Assembly: GCA_964463695.1 (NCBI GenBank)
Contig: CAYXCZ010000013.1
Span: 36,688-100,687, forward strand
Reading direction: 5' to 3'
DNA length: 64,000 nt
Source: JALNZU01 sp964463695
Lineage (GTDB): Bacteria > Bacteroidota > Bacteroidia > Bacteroidales > F082
Shown here one piece after another: positions 29,078 through 37,461 of this stretch. Each line of letters starts with the position of its first letter. Within the stretch, counting starts at the first letter, position 1. Made by a program: the position numbers and the translations under genes. The notes below the pieces were generated by a model. The model did no database searches. It was not told the DNA's origin and was given only the letters and a program-made list of their open reading frames with translations.

Positions 29078-31249
29078 ATGAAAAAGCTCTTTACAACTGC
29101 CACATTTATCATGTTTTTATTCACACAACTTACTGCCCAGGAATTTCCATGGAATGCATATTTCGGTGGAGGAGGAGCTGAGTTTGCTACGGATATTCAC
29201 CAGACATCCGACAATGGATATATCATTTCAGGTTATGGCGGCGATGGAAACTCCACCAACTATTATGTGTTAAAAATAGATATGTTTGGTGATCTTCAAT
29301 GGGAACGAAACCTAAACAAAGATAATTATTCCGAAAAAGCTTATAGTATTCTCGAAACTGCTGAAGGTGAGTTTATTGTTGTTGGATCGGCAACATCGGG
29401 CAACAGACCATGGATTGTAAAACTCGATGGTTCAGGTGAGACAGTCTGGACTTCTTCCTGGACCGATAATTTACCGGCAAACTCAGCTTTGCTTGCCAGA
29501 GGAACACTGCTATCCGATGGAAGAATCGTGGTTATCGGAGCTTCAGGATCCTATGGTTATCAACCCAATATGCTTATTATAAGTGCTGATGGAGAACTCC
29601 TCGAGCAGCGTGCACTCAATGCAATTGTACCACCAGGCTGGCTTTCAGGGACCTTTGTAAATCATGTGGAAGCAACAAGCGATGGCGGATTTATACTCAC
29701 CGGTAGCGCGGGAAGCGGCACAGCATCAAGGGCCTATCTTTGGAAATTCGATCAAAATGCCGATTCATCCTGGTCAGCACATTATACCGGGCAAAATTCA
29801 TGGATGCGAATTGCTGAGTCCGTTAAAGAGCTTTCCGACGGTGGCTATATACTAAGTGGATCTGATAGTCCAAACGCAATAAATAGCTGTGCCATCCGCA
29901 CCGACGCTCAAGGAAACCTGTTGTGGTATCAAAGTTACCCCGATTCAATTTATACACAAGCTACTGATATTATTGAATGGCAGAATGGACAATTCCTTAT
30001 GACTGAAAAACGCTTCGATGGTATTGGTACCTCATTTTATCAATCATCACTGCTAACACTTGATAATCAAGGCAATATGCTAAGTCGTGAATTAATTATG
30101 GCTTCCGATTCTTCAACAACTATCACCAATATGCGCAAAACAAATGATGGAGGGTTTGTTTTGGCTGGTGAAATCAATGAATACCTTGCAGTAAACGAAC
30201 AGGACTTATTTGTACTAAAATCAGATGCTCTTGGTAATATTTCGGGTGTAATGCTGGATTATGTTTGGCCTGGTGATGTTAATTATGATGGCTTTGTTGA
30301 TATGGATGATCTCATGATTTTAGGAATAACCGCTGGTGCTACTGGTCCTTCAAGATGGAATGCAACTACCGAATGGACACCGCAATATGTCACCGACTGG
30401 GCTGATACTGTTGTTACCGGAGTGAATTTCAAACATGCTGATACCGATGGAAACGGGTTAGTCGACATCCTTGATACCTTAGCTATTGCGATGAATTATG
30501 GTCAGACACGCATTGCTGAAAAAAGCTATACAGAACGTAGTAAAGTTGATAATGATCTTTATGTCAATCCTTTGGAAGTCATGTTGATAAATAATCAACA
30601 GGTTCAGATTCCCTTGTATTTGGGATCATCGACGAGTTTGATTAATAACCTTTACGGACTACGTTTCAGCTTAGAAATCGATGAAGAAATTTTGATGGGT
30701 GAGACAGTAAAAATTGATTTTAATAACACATGGCTAGGTCAGCTCAATGTGGATACCTGGGCAATACACCAACATCAGACCGAAAATGGAACTACTGATT
30801 TTGGAATCACCCGTGCCGACCAAACGATGGCTAGCGGAGGAGGCTTTTTAGGTATGATCAACTTTACGCTTAACGAACCACTCGAAGCCGGGGAGACGAT
30901 CAATTTCGATTTGAGTCTGTCCAACCTGAAAGCGCATACAGTTGACCTTGAATCCATTGAACTTCTTTCTGATACCTATGAAATATCTATTGTCAACAGC
31001 CTGACTGGTATAACTAATCCACTTACACAAGCAGTTGAAATTTTTCCTAATCCATCGAATGGCGTTTTCACAATTAAAAATCTCCGTCCCGGAATGGAAA
31101 TCAAGTTATTTTCATTGTCTTCTGTTCTCGTTATGAGTCAACGTATTACTTCAGTTGAAGAGCAAATTTCACTGAATACACCAGGGGTTTACATCATCGA
31201 GGTTAAAGGAAACGAAACAGTTTTAAGAAAAAAACTGATTATTCAATAA
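29078..31249 (+). CDS. Secreted delta-60-repeat protein with dockerin-like and cohesin-like parts
   Basis: A 723-residue exported protein. Signal peptide 1-20; then five or more propeller-type repeats with the pattern S-D-G-G-[YF]-I-[LI]-[ST]-G followed by a W/L-K-[IL]-D-x-x-G strand (about 25-395). Residues about 399-475 hold two EF-hand-like calcium loops of dockerin type (GDVNYDGFVDMDDL and DTDGNGLVDILDTLA). Residues about 490-640 look cohesin-like (QVQIPLYLGSS, NLYGLRFSLEID, GGGFLGMINFTLNE). The end is a type IX sorting domain (EIFPNPSNGVFTIKNL ... GVYIIEVKGNETVLRKKLIIQ). Likely a surface or secreted adhesive protein; binding partner unknown. Confidence 0.82.
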   Translation: MKKLFTTATFIMFLFTQLTAQEFPWNAYFGGGGAEFATDIHQTSDNGYIISGYGGDGNSTNYYVLKIDMFGDLQWERNLNKDNYSEKAYSILETAEGEFIVVGSATSGNRPWIVKLDGSGETVWTSSWTDNLPANSALLARGTLLSDGRIVVIGASGSYGYQPNMLIISADGELLEQRALNAIVPPGWLSGTFVNHVEATSDGGFILTGSAGSGTASRAYLWKFDQNADSSWSAHYTGQNSWMRIAESVKELSDGGYILSGSDSPNAINSCAIRTDAQGNLLWYQSYPDSIYTQATDIIEWQNGQFLMTEKRFDGIGTSFYQSSLLTLDNQGNMLSRELIMASDSSTTITNMRKTNDGGFVLAGEINEYLAVNEQDLFVLKSDALGNISGVMLDYVWPGDVNYDGFVDMDDLMILGITAGATGPSRWNATTEWTPQYVTDWADTVVTGVNFKHADTDGNGLVDILDTLAIAMNYGQTRIAEKSYTERSKVDNDLYVNPLEVMLINNQQVQIPLYLGSSTSLINNLYGLRFSLEIDEEILMGETVKIDFNNTWLGQLNVDTWAIHQHQTENGTTDFGITRADQTMASGGGFLGMINFTLNEPLEAGETINFDLSLSNLKAHTVDLESIELLSDTYEISIVNSLTGITNPLTQAVEIFPNPSNGVFTIKNLRPGMEIKLFSLSSVLVMSQRITSVEEQISLNTPGVYIIEVKGNETVLRKKLIIQ

Positions 31250-31304
31250 CTACTTGGTTATTAATAAATTATGATTATATTTTGTTTCAATGGAACGAAT
31301 CAGG

Positions 31305-32759
31305 TTATTCAATCCATAGAACAGAATTACCTGTGCCTACTTCGTTTTCTTCCCACAATGGGTTTGCTTCATCAAGCGTCCATTTTCCATCTACTATGAG
31401 TTTATAAGCATAGCGGCCGGGTTGGAGATACAATGAACACTGCCACTCATCATCCACTTTTATCATCGGATATCCCTCACCTGACCAGTTGTTAAAACTT
31501 CCTGATAAACGAACTTGTTTCACATCGGGTGAAGCCTTAAATCTGAAAGTATAATTGGGTTTAAAAGACAAAAAAGAATTGGCAAATTCCCCGCTTCCAA
31601 CAGTTTGCTTGTTGCCGGGATCAGTAATCCAACGACCGTCAACGAGGAATTTATATTCATAATAACCCGGAGCAAGATGGTAAGGCAATACCCAGCCATT
31701 TGCTGTTTTTTCCATAATTAACTCATTGGGATTCCATGAATTAAAACTGCCTGCAAGTTTAACCTCCTGAGCTTCTTTATGCCCTTCAAGTTTGAAAACA
31801 TACACATCACCTATTCCAATGGAAGAGTTTAAATTGCCATTTCCATCTGGTCTAACCAATTCATTTTCAGGATCGTTTATCCATTTCCCATCTACAATAA
31901 ACTTATAGGTATGTGTACCTTCGCGCAAATAAACGGGTAAACTCCAACCGGTCGACGTTTTCTCCATTTTCAATGATTTGGTGTTCCAGTTGTTGAAACT
32001 ACCTGTTAAAACAACCGTACCAGCTTTTGGAAATCCATTCAATCGGAACTCATAATTCGTGCAATAAATCACCGAATTATAGTCGTTATGACCATCTCTT
32101 TCTTTGTTTTTATTCGCCGGATCATGCAGCCATCGTCCATCAACAATGAATTTATATGCATGCTTCCCGGGAGGTAGAGGAATACAAATAAACCACCCTT
32201 TGCCCGTAAACTCCATCGGAGAGGCGATGGTACTCCATTGGTTAAATGACCCAGCAATAGTGATTTTCCGAGCACTCTCGTAACCTAGCAGGAAGAAACA
32301 ACCTCTGCCCTTATTATAACGGAATGCTTGTTCGAACGTAAACTGATTTGCTCCAAAAACTGAAGCAACTGGTTGTACCGACGACCCTTCCAAACCATTG
32401 GTTTTTTCGCTAACCTCGTATGTCTCAGCCAAAATCTTCGAGCGGGCTGCTCCTTCATTATCTGCTTCAATTTTACTTGACAGTTCCACGATATCTTTCC
32501 CAACAACATTCAATTGCCAATCGTCATTACCCGAGAAATAGGAAAAATCGTGTTGAAACAAATGTCGGACAAAAGCACTGTCCAAATCATATAATTCAGC
32601 AAATTTTCGTTGCTGCTGCTTATCCCAATTGAGATCTATTTTCAACACAAATTTACCTCCACTAAGGCTACCCGCCTTATCTGGTGTATGTTGCGAAAAC
32701 AGATCATTCACACCCAGCAATGAAAGAAGTACAAATAACATGAACAATGCTTTTCTCAT
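31305..32759 (-). CDS. Secreted protein with four tandem AMPK/CBM48-like modules
   Basis: A 484-residue exported protein. Signal peptide about 1-22, a unique N-terminal region (about 23-150), then four early-set modules of the glycogen-binding type, each with GSFNxW, a [YH]-x-Y-K-F/L-[IL]-V-D-G-[RK]-W strand and a following DP/DE-N turn. The GSFN motifs fall near residues 170, 253, 337 and 420, a regular 83-84 residue period. No catalytic domain or sorting domain is present. Family knowledge suggests alpha-glucan binding, but the key Trp pairs should be modelled before accepting it. It overlaps the aspartyl protease gene by 4 bases (ATGA). Confidence 0.85.
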   Translation of the reverse strand: MRKALFMLFVLLSLLGVNDLFSQHTPDKAGSLSGGKFVLKIDLNWDKQQQRKFAELYDLDSAFVRHLFQHDFSYFSGNDDWQLNVVGKDIVELSSKIEADNEGAARSKILAETYEVSEKTNGLEGSSVQPVASVFGANQFTFEQAFRYNKGRGCFFLLGYESARKITIAGSFNQWSTIASPMEFTGKGWFICIPLPPGKHAYKFIVDGRWLHDPANKNKERDGHNDYNSVIYCTNYEFRLNGFPKAGTVVLTGSFNNWNTKSLKMEKTSTGWSLPVYLREGTHTYKFIVDGKWINDPENELVRPDGNGNLNSSIGIGDVYVFKLEGHKEAQEVKLAGSFNSWNPNELIMEKTANGWVLPYHLAPGYYEYKFLVDGRWITDPGNKQTVGSGEFANSFLSFKPNYTFRFKASPDVKQVRLSGSFNNWSGEGYPMIKVDDEWQCSLYLQPGRYAYKLIVDGKWTLDEANPLWEENEVGTGNSVLWIE

Positions 32760-33766
32760 TCTGTTTGATTTTTATGAAAACAAATACCAACTCTTCCTCT
32801 TTTTAAATCAATATAAAAAACACCTTTTTCAAAAAAGTCACATCCCAGCATCCCGTCGATATTCAAGCCATAGGCATGTGCCATTGCACTCAAACTGGTG
32901 ATAATGGTTGGCATTCCATTCATTGTGTGGTTACCAATTGAAAAATCATTCATCGTCCCATGAAACACGTTCACTTTTTTTGAACCTACACCCAACAATG
33001 TTGAACGACGTGTAACTGTCACTGTGTTAAGCACTTTATCAGGTAGCTGGTTGCTGAGCACATTCGACTCAGCTCCGGTATCAAGGCAAAAAAGAAATTT
33101 CTTTCTGTTGATGGAGGCCTCAACAAATAGCACATCCGACATATTGCTTGCAGGCAGTATCAAGTCAAAAGAGGGTTGACCGAATGTAATATTCAACCGT
33201 TGCCCTGAGCGGTCAAGGCGGTGTAGTTCCATTAAGTTATTTTTCAAATCTATCACAACTTCAAAATCTCTTAACATTGATAAACCGAAAAAACCCAGAA
33301 TTCTTACATTACGACTTCGCTCCAGGTGTCCCAGGTCAGTCATATCTGCATCAAAATTCTCATAAAATGCTTCTGAAACGGCAAGTTTCTTAATCCGGTA
33401 TTTCGAAATAACACCCACATCTCCCGTGATACCTCCTGAGCTTTGGCTTCCCGCCCTGCGTGTTTTCCTGAAATACATGCTGTTCAATACCATCCCCGCT
33501 GATCCGGTATCCAGAATCAAGTTGCCTTGAATGCTGTCAACAATTGCATCGATTAAAATGAGTTTTCCAGCGCGTTTTAAAGGTACGATCACTGATTGAA
33601 AGTCGCCCTGAGCTTTGACAATTACAGAAGGATGAAAATAGGAAGCAGGAGGTGATTTCTTATTTGTTAATACCTCATTTTTAGCGCCTAAGGCTTTGTT
33701 TACTGTACTTACACTAATGTGAAGTATCAGAAATAAAAATAAAAGAAACCATGTTTTCTTCATCAA
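32756..33766 (-). CDS. Two-lobed aspartyl protease-like exported protein
   Basis: A 336-residue protein with a signal peptide (about 1-28) and two retropepsin-like halves. Each half has a catalytic DTG motif (LDTGSAG with D86; LDTGAES with D229) and a matching later strand (GFFGLSMLRDFEVVIDL and GMLGCDFFEKGVFYIDL). Both aspartates are present, so a single chain could form a complete active site, as in pepsin. Two ATG codons (33766, 33763) could start it. Coupled to the four-module gene downstream, implying joint action at the envelope. Substrate unknown. Confidence 0.82.
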   Translation of the reverse strand: MMKKTWFLLFLFLILHISVSTVNKALGAKNEVLTNKKSPPASYFHPSVIVKAQGDFQSVIVPLKRAGKLILIDAIVDSIQGNLILDTGSAGMVLNSMYFRKTRRAGSQSSGGITGDVGVISKYRIKKLAVSEAFYENFDADMTDLGHLERSRNVRILGFFGLSMLRDFEVVIDLKNNLMELHRLDRSGQRLNITFGQPSFDLILPASNMSDVLFVEASINRKKFLFCLDTGAESNVLSNQLPDKVLNTVTVTRRSTLLGVGSKKVNVFHGTMNDFSIGNHTMNGMPTIITSLSAMAHAYGLNIDGMLGCDFFEKGVFYIDLKRGRVGICFHKNQTE

Positions 33767-33790
33767 AACGGGCTGCTGAATTTGTCATTA

Positions 33791-33798
33791 CAAAAGTA
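33791..33798 (-). promoter_or_regulatory. -7 promoter element of the aspartyl protease gene
   Basis: TACTTTTG on the minus strand, 24 bases before the ATG at 33766. The -33 element is not obvious. Confidence 0.45.
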
Positions 33799-33856
33799 AA
33801 AGAAACTTATTCTGTTTCTATGTTTAAAAAACGACTTATTGTGCATATTGCTGCTT

Positions 33857-33888
33857 TTTGCGCCTTGTCGTGAGTTATCTTACCTTTG
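33857..33888 (+). promoter_or_regulatory. Promoter of gltX
   Basis: TTTG (33857-33860), a 20-base spacer and TACCTTTG (33881-33888) match both parts of the Bacteroidota promoter. Transcription would begin near 33895, just ahead of the ATG at 33909, which rules out the longer frame opening at 33858. Confidence 0.75.
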
Positions 33889-33908
33889 CAGCGCAATTTT
33901 ATCAACTT

Positions 33909-35429
33909 ATGAACACATCTGTCCGCGTACGTTTCGCACCCAGTCCTACCGGTCCACTGCACATTGGAGGTGTCAGGACTGCTTTGTATAATTATCTGTT
34001 TGCCCGCAAGCATGGCGGAAGCATGATCCTGCGCATCGAAGATACCGATCAGGGTCGTTTTGTGCCTGGTGCTGAGCAATATATCATCGAATCATTGGCC
34101 TGGTGTGGCATTCATTTCGATGAAAGTGTTGTCGCCGGAGGCCCTCATGCTCCATATCGCCAAAGTGATCGCAAAACCTTGTACAAACAATATAGCGATA
34201 AGCTAATTGCTTCTGGTCATGCTTATTATGCATTCGATACTCCAGAAGAACTTGAGGAATTACGTAAAGCTGCCGAAGCTGAAAAACAAACCTTCACTTA
34301 CAATACCTCCACCCGGAAACAATTGCGCAACAGCCTTACAATGGCAGCAGATGAAGTTGACAAATTGATAGGGGAGGGGACTGCTTTTGTTGTGCGTTTC
34401 CTTATTCCAGAAAATACCGAAGTGATAATGGAAGACATCATCAGGGGGAAAGTGGTTGTGAAATCAGAAACTCTCGACGATAAAGTGTTGTATAAATCCG
34501 ACGGAATGCCCACCTATCATCTGGCCAATATTGTAGATGACCACCTGATGGAAATAAGTCATGTCATTCGTGGCGAGGAGTGGCTTCCTTCTTTGCCTTT
34601 ACATGTACTTTTGTATCAGGCATTTGGATGGGATGCGCCTCAATTTGCTCACCTTCCGCTACTTCTTAAACCCGATGGCAATGGAAAACTTAGCAAACGT
34701 GATGGCGACCGCCTGGGATTTCCTGTATTTCCCCTTCAATGGAACGATCCAAAAAGCGGCGAAACCTCTTCCGGTTACCGCGAATCGGGCTATTTTCCTG
34801 ATGCTTTTGTAAATATGCTGGCCTTATTAGGCTGGAATCCAGGCACTGAACAGGAGATTTTTAGCATGGATGAACTCATCGAAGCTTTTTCGCTCGAAAG
34901 GGTAGGGAAGGCCGGTTCAAAATTCGATCCCGAAAAAACAAAGTGGTTTAATCATCAATATCTTGTAAAAAGAAGCGATAGCAGCCTTGCATTGGATTTC
35001 AGTATTTTCCTTCAGAAAAAAGGTATTACTTCTGATAATGAAACCATTACAAAAGTGGTTTCGCTTGTAAAAGAACGTGTCAATTTCGTGAAAGAAATTT
35101 GGAATGAGAGTTATTTTTTCTTTGAAACACCCACTGAATATGACGATCAGGTTGTGAAAAAACGCTGGAAAGCTGAAACTCCTGCCCAAATGCGCGCTTT
35201 AGCCGAAATGTTGGCAACGGTTGAAGTTTTTGAGTCATCAAATCTCGATGAGGTTATAAAAGTGTGGATCGAAGCAAATGGATTTGGAATGGGAGCAATA
35301 ATGAACGCATTACGACTTTTATTGGTTGGCGCTGCAAAAGGGCCTCATCTTGCTGATATTATGGCTATTATAGGAAAAGATGAAACCCTGAAGCGTATTT
35401 CAAAAGGACTTAGTGCACTTCCGGAATAA
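33909..35429 (+). CDS. gltX: Glutamyl-tRNA synthetase
   Basis: A 506-residue class I aminoacyl-tRNA synthetase that charges tRNA-Glu. The HIGH motif appears as PLHIGG (H18) after RFAPSPTG, and the KMSKS motif as GKLSKRDG near residue 260. The C-terminal anticodon-binding half is complete (FDPEKTKWFNHQYL, EANGFGMGAIMNALRLLLVG). Size fits the family. Whether it is discriminating or charges tRNA-Gln as well cannot be judged without gatCAB or glnS in view. folB follows 51 bases downstream. Confidence 0.98.
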   Translation: MNTSVRVRFAPSPTGPLHIGGVRTALYNYLFARKHGGSMILRIEDTDQGRFVPGAEQYIIESLAWCGIHFDESVVAGGPHAPYRQSDRKTLYKQYSDKLIASGHAYYAFDTPEELEELRKAAEAEKQTFTYNTSTRKQLRNSLTMAADEVDKLIGEGTAFVVRFLIPENTEVIMEDIIRGKVVVKSETLDDKVLYKSDGMPTYHLANIVDDHLMEISHVIRGEEWLPSLPLHVLLYQAFGWDAPQFAHLPLLLKPDGNGKLSKRDGDRLGFPVFPLQWNDPKSGETSSGYRESGYFPDAFVNMLALLGWNPGTEQEIFSMDELIEAFSLERVGKAGSKFDPEKTKWFNHQYLVKRSDSSLALDFSIFLQKKGITSDNETITKVVSLVKERVNFVKEIWNESYFFFETPTEYDDQVVKKRWKAETPAQMRALAEMLATVEVFESSNLDEVIKVWIEANGFGMGAIMNALRLLLVGAAKGPHLADIMAIIGKDETLKRISKGLSALPE

Positions 35430-35480
35430 GTTTAACCACAAAGAAACCACGTATTTTAAACCTTAAAAAAGACGTTCAGA

Positions 35481-35831
35481 ATGGCTGTCATATCAATAGA
35501 AGGAATGGAGTTTTATGCTTATCACGGCTGTTTCAAGGAAGAGCAGTTGATAGGAACTTGGTTTGTGGTTGATTTATTTTTAACAACAGATACAACATCG
35601 GCCGAACAAACCGATAGTCTTCACGAAACAGTAAACTATCTCGAAGTATATCAGGTAGTTAAAAGGGAAATGGAGGTCAATTCAAAACTTTTGGAGCATG
35701 TTGGTCGTCGCATCCTGAAAGCAGTACATGATCAATTTCCTTCTGTGGAAAAAGCCCGCATAAAAGTACGTAAGATGAATCCGCCCTTAGGTGGCAAGAT
35801 GGACTTTGTAAGCCTTACTCTTGAAACCTAA
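35481..35831 (+). CDS. folB: Dihydroneopterin aldolase
   Basis: A 116-residue folate-pathway enzyme that converts 7,8-dihydroneopterin to 6-hydroxymethyl-7,8-dihydropterin and glycolaldehyde. The start ISIEGMEFYAYHGCFKEEQ holds the conserved Tyr-His-Gly and catalytic Glu region; VNYLEVYQVV and LLEHVGRRIL provide the substrate-binding Tyr and Glu; the C-terminal KVRKMNPPLGG carries the catalytic Lys. Length is typical. It overlaps the next small gene by 11 bases. Confidence 0.95.
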   Translation: MAVISIEGMEFYAYHGCFKEEQLIGTWFVVDLFLTTDTTSAEQTDSLHETVNYLEVYQVVKREMEVNSKLLEHVGRRILKAVHDQFPSVEKARIKVRKMNPPLGGKMDFVSLTLET

Positions 35832-36033
35832 ACTACAACTTGTTGACCCTGATCGTTGCCCACGCTGCGGCAAAGGTTTTCATTGCAGCAAATCGGGTAA
35901 GTGTTGGTGTTTTGAAGTGAATACAACCGTTTCGCTTCTTGAGGAAATCCAGCGCACCTATCAAAGTTGCCTCTGCCCCGAATGCCTGAACGAGCTCAAC
36001 GAAAAAAGCAAAACAAAGGAGTTGCGGAGTTAA
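35821..36033 (+). CDS. Small cysteine-rich CWC-family protein
   Basis: A 70-residue protein with eight Cys: C13 and C16 (CPRC), C22, C28 and C30 (CWC), C50, C52 and C55 (CLCPEC). This spacing is the signature of the cysteine-rich CWC family, probably zinc-binding, of unknown role. The only usable start is a TTG at 35821 inside the end of folB, since a stop lies four codons upstream and there is no internal Met; that suggests translational coupling with folB. Confidence 0.82.
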   Translation: MKPKLQLVDPDRCPRCGKGFHCSKSGKCWCFEVNTTVSLLEEIQRTYQSCLCPECLNELNEKSKTKELRS

Positions 36034-36066
36034 GTTAAATCTTTTATCTTTGCACTCCCAAAAATT

Positions 36067-36137
36067 GGTCTCGTGGCCGAGTGGCTAGGCAGCGGTCTGC
36101 AAAACCGTGTACAGCGGTTCGAATCCGCTCGAGACCT
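36067..36137 (+). tRNA. tRNA-Cys (GCA)
   Basis: A 71-base cloverleaf: acceptor stem GGTCTCG with CGAGACC, anticodon loop CTGCAAA with GCA anticodon, T arm with GGTTCGAATCC. The discriminator base is T, as expected for cysteine. CCA is not encoded. Confidence 0.95.
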
Positions 36138-36150
36138 CAAAAAACAAAAA

Positions 36151-36179
36151 AAACCTGGCAAGAGTTGTCAGGTTTTTTT
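36151..36179 (+). terminator. Terminator after tRNA-Cys
   Basis: AACCTGGCA pairs with TGTCAGGTT (one G-T wobble) around an AGAGT loop, followed by seven T. Confidence 0.8.
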
Positions 36180-36185
36180 CTTTTG

Positions 36186-36258
36186 AGCCTTCCACGGGAC
36201 TCGAACCCGCGACCTGCTCATTACGAGTGAGCTGCTCTACCAACTGAGCTAAGAAGGC
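36186..36258 (-). tRNA. tRNA-Thr (CGT)
   Basis: On the minus strand the gene begins GCCTTCT, has the D arm TAGCTCAGTTGGTAGAGC, an anticodon stem GCTCA/TGAGC with loop CTCGTAA (anticodon CGT, reading ACG) and a T arm GGGTTCGAGTCCC; the acceptor closes with GGAAGGC (one G-T pair). CCA is not encoded. It is convergent with tRNA-Cys. Confidence 0.94.
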
Positions 36259-36335
36259 GATTTTAGAGGAGCGCAAAGGTAGCCTTTTTCAACAATCAAC
36301 ATTGTTTTAACATGCAATTTTTAAAAACTACCACC

Positions 36336-36343
36336 TATCTTTG
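36336..36343 (+). promoter_or_regulatory. -7 promoter element of the phosphatase gene
   Basis: TATCTTTG, 15 bases before the ATG at 36359. It overlaps an upstream TTG that would otherwise be a candidate start, so the ATG is preferred. Confidence 0.5.
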
Positions 36344-36358
36344 CACAAAGTAATTGCC

Positions 36359-36841
36359 ATGAAAACCCATTCCGATAAAACCCGTATCTTGTTTGTCTGT
36401 CTTGGAAATATTTGCCGGTCACCATCGGCAGAAGCCATTTTCAGAGAGTATGCAAATCGTAACCAACTTGCTGTAGAAGTTGATTCGGCCGGTACTTCTG
36501 CATGGCATCACGGTGAGCAGGCCGATCATCGTATGCGTCAATCCGCCCTGAAAAGAGGCTATAACATTACCAGTCTTTCGCGGCCGTTTGTCAGAAGTGA
36601 TTTCGAACTTTTCGACCTTATTGTGGCAATGGACGATCAAAATTTCCATGATTTAAACGCCAAAGCACTCACCTCCGAAGAGCAAGGAAAAATTAAACGC
36701 ATGAGCGATTTTTTTGTCAAAAGCAACTTCGACCATATCCCCGATCCTTATTACGGGGGAGCTGATGGGTTTAACTTAGTTATCGATCTGCTTGAAGACG
36801 CCTCTCAGGGGTTGATCGGCTACCTGAAAAAGAACAAATAA
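36359..36841 (+). CDS. Low-molecular-weight protein-tyrosine phosphatase
   Basis: A 160-residue cytosolic phosphatase. The P-loop is VCLGNICRSP (C14 nucleophile, R20), and the general acid is the Asp of DPYYGGAD near the C-terminus; both are intact. Bacterial members often act on tyrosine kinases that control capsule export, but no kinase gene is adjacent here. In flavobacteria I recall a related gene next to dnaA; dnaA is not present in this window. Convergent with ruvC. Confidence 0.93.
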   Translation: MKTHSDKTRILFVCLGNICRSPSAEAIFREYANRNQLAVEVDSAGTSAWHHGEQADHRMRQSALKRGYNITSLSRPFVRSDFELFDLIVAMDDQNFHDLNAKALTSEEQGKIKRMSDFFVKSNFDHIPDPYYGGADGFNLVIDLLEDASQGLIGYLKKNK

Positions 36842-36889
36842 AAGAGTTTTGCTGTCAGGTTAAGTTTTGCCTTACAATCCTTTTACCGC

Positions 36890-37441
36890 CTATTTTACCC
36901 TGCCAGGATTTTGTGCGATGAAGGCTTTCCATCCTGTTACACTACCTTGAGCAACAGGGAGTTTACTCTGAAATAAATGACAAACAGCTGCAGCTACACC
37001 ATCGGTGGCATCCAAATATTCGGGTTGTGTTTCGTATTTTAATAAGGTTTGAAGCATAGCCGCTACCTGTTCCTTGGAAGCACTTCCGTTTCCGGTGACC
37101 GACTGTTTTATTTTCTTAGGCGAATATTCAAACATGGGTAAATCACAATTAAGGGCAGCAGCAATGGCAACTCCTTGTGCCCGGCCAAGCTTTAACATCG
37201 ATTGAACGTTTTTTCCAAAAAAAGGCGCTTCAATAGCCAATTCATCAGGATGGTATTCATGAATCAATTCGGTTGTGCGCTCGAATATCTTTCGCAATTT
37301 TAATGCTTGATTGGTATATTTACTCAACTTGAGCACGCCCATCACAACCAGTTCCATTTGCTGCCCTTTTTGCATGATTACGCCATATCCCATGATGGTC
37401 GTTCCCGGGTCGATGCCTAAAATAATACGTTCCGTTTTCAA
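36890..37441 (-). CDS. ruvC: Holliday junction resolvase RuvC
   Basis: A 183-residue endonuclease that cuts four-way junctions together with RuvAB. The first catalytic Asp is D11 in ILGIDPGTT; ELAIEAPFFGKN supplies the catalytic Glu; the C-terminal acidic pair is in YLDATDGVAAAVCH. The reading frame has no ATG before the catalytic Asp, and a stop lies five codons upstream of a TTG at 37441, so the TTG is the real start. A -7 box lies 27 bases upstream, inside the divergent neighbour. Confidence 0.95.
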   Translation of the reverse strand: MKTERIILGIDPGTTIMGYGVIMQKGQQMELVVMGVLKLSKYTNQALKLRKIFERTTELIHEYHPDELAIEAPFFGKNVQSMLKLGRAQGVAIAAALNCDLPMFEYSPKKIKQSVTGNGSASKEQVAAMLQTLLKYETQPEYLDATDGVAAAVCHLFQSKLPVAQGSVTGWKAFIAQNPGRVK

Positions 37442-37461
37442 AAATTTCCGTTCTTAGCTTG

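Noticed and set aside
33858..33908. N-terminal extension of gltX
   Set aside because: The extension contains the promoter's -33 and -7 elements, and the conserved synthetase sequence starts at the ATG at 33909.
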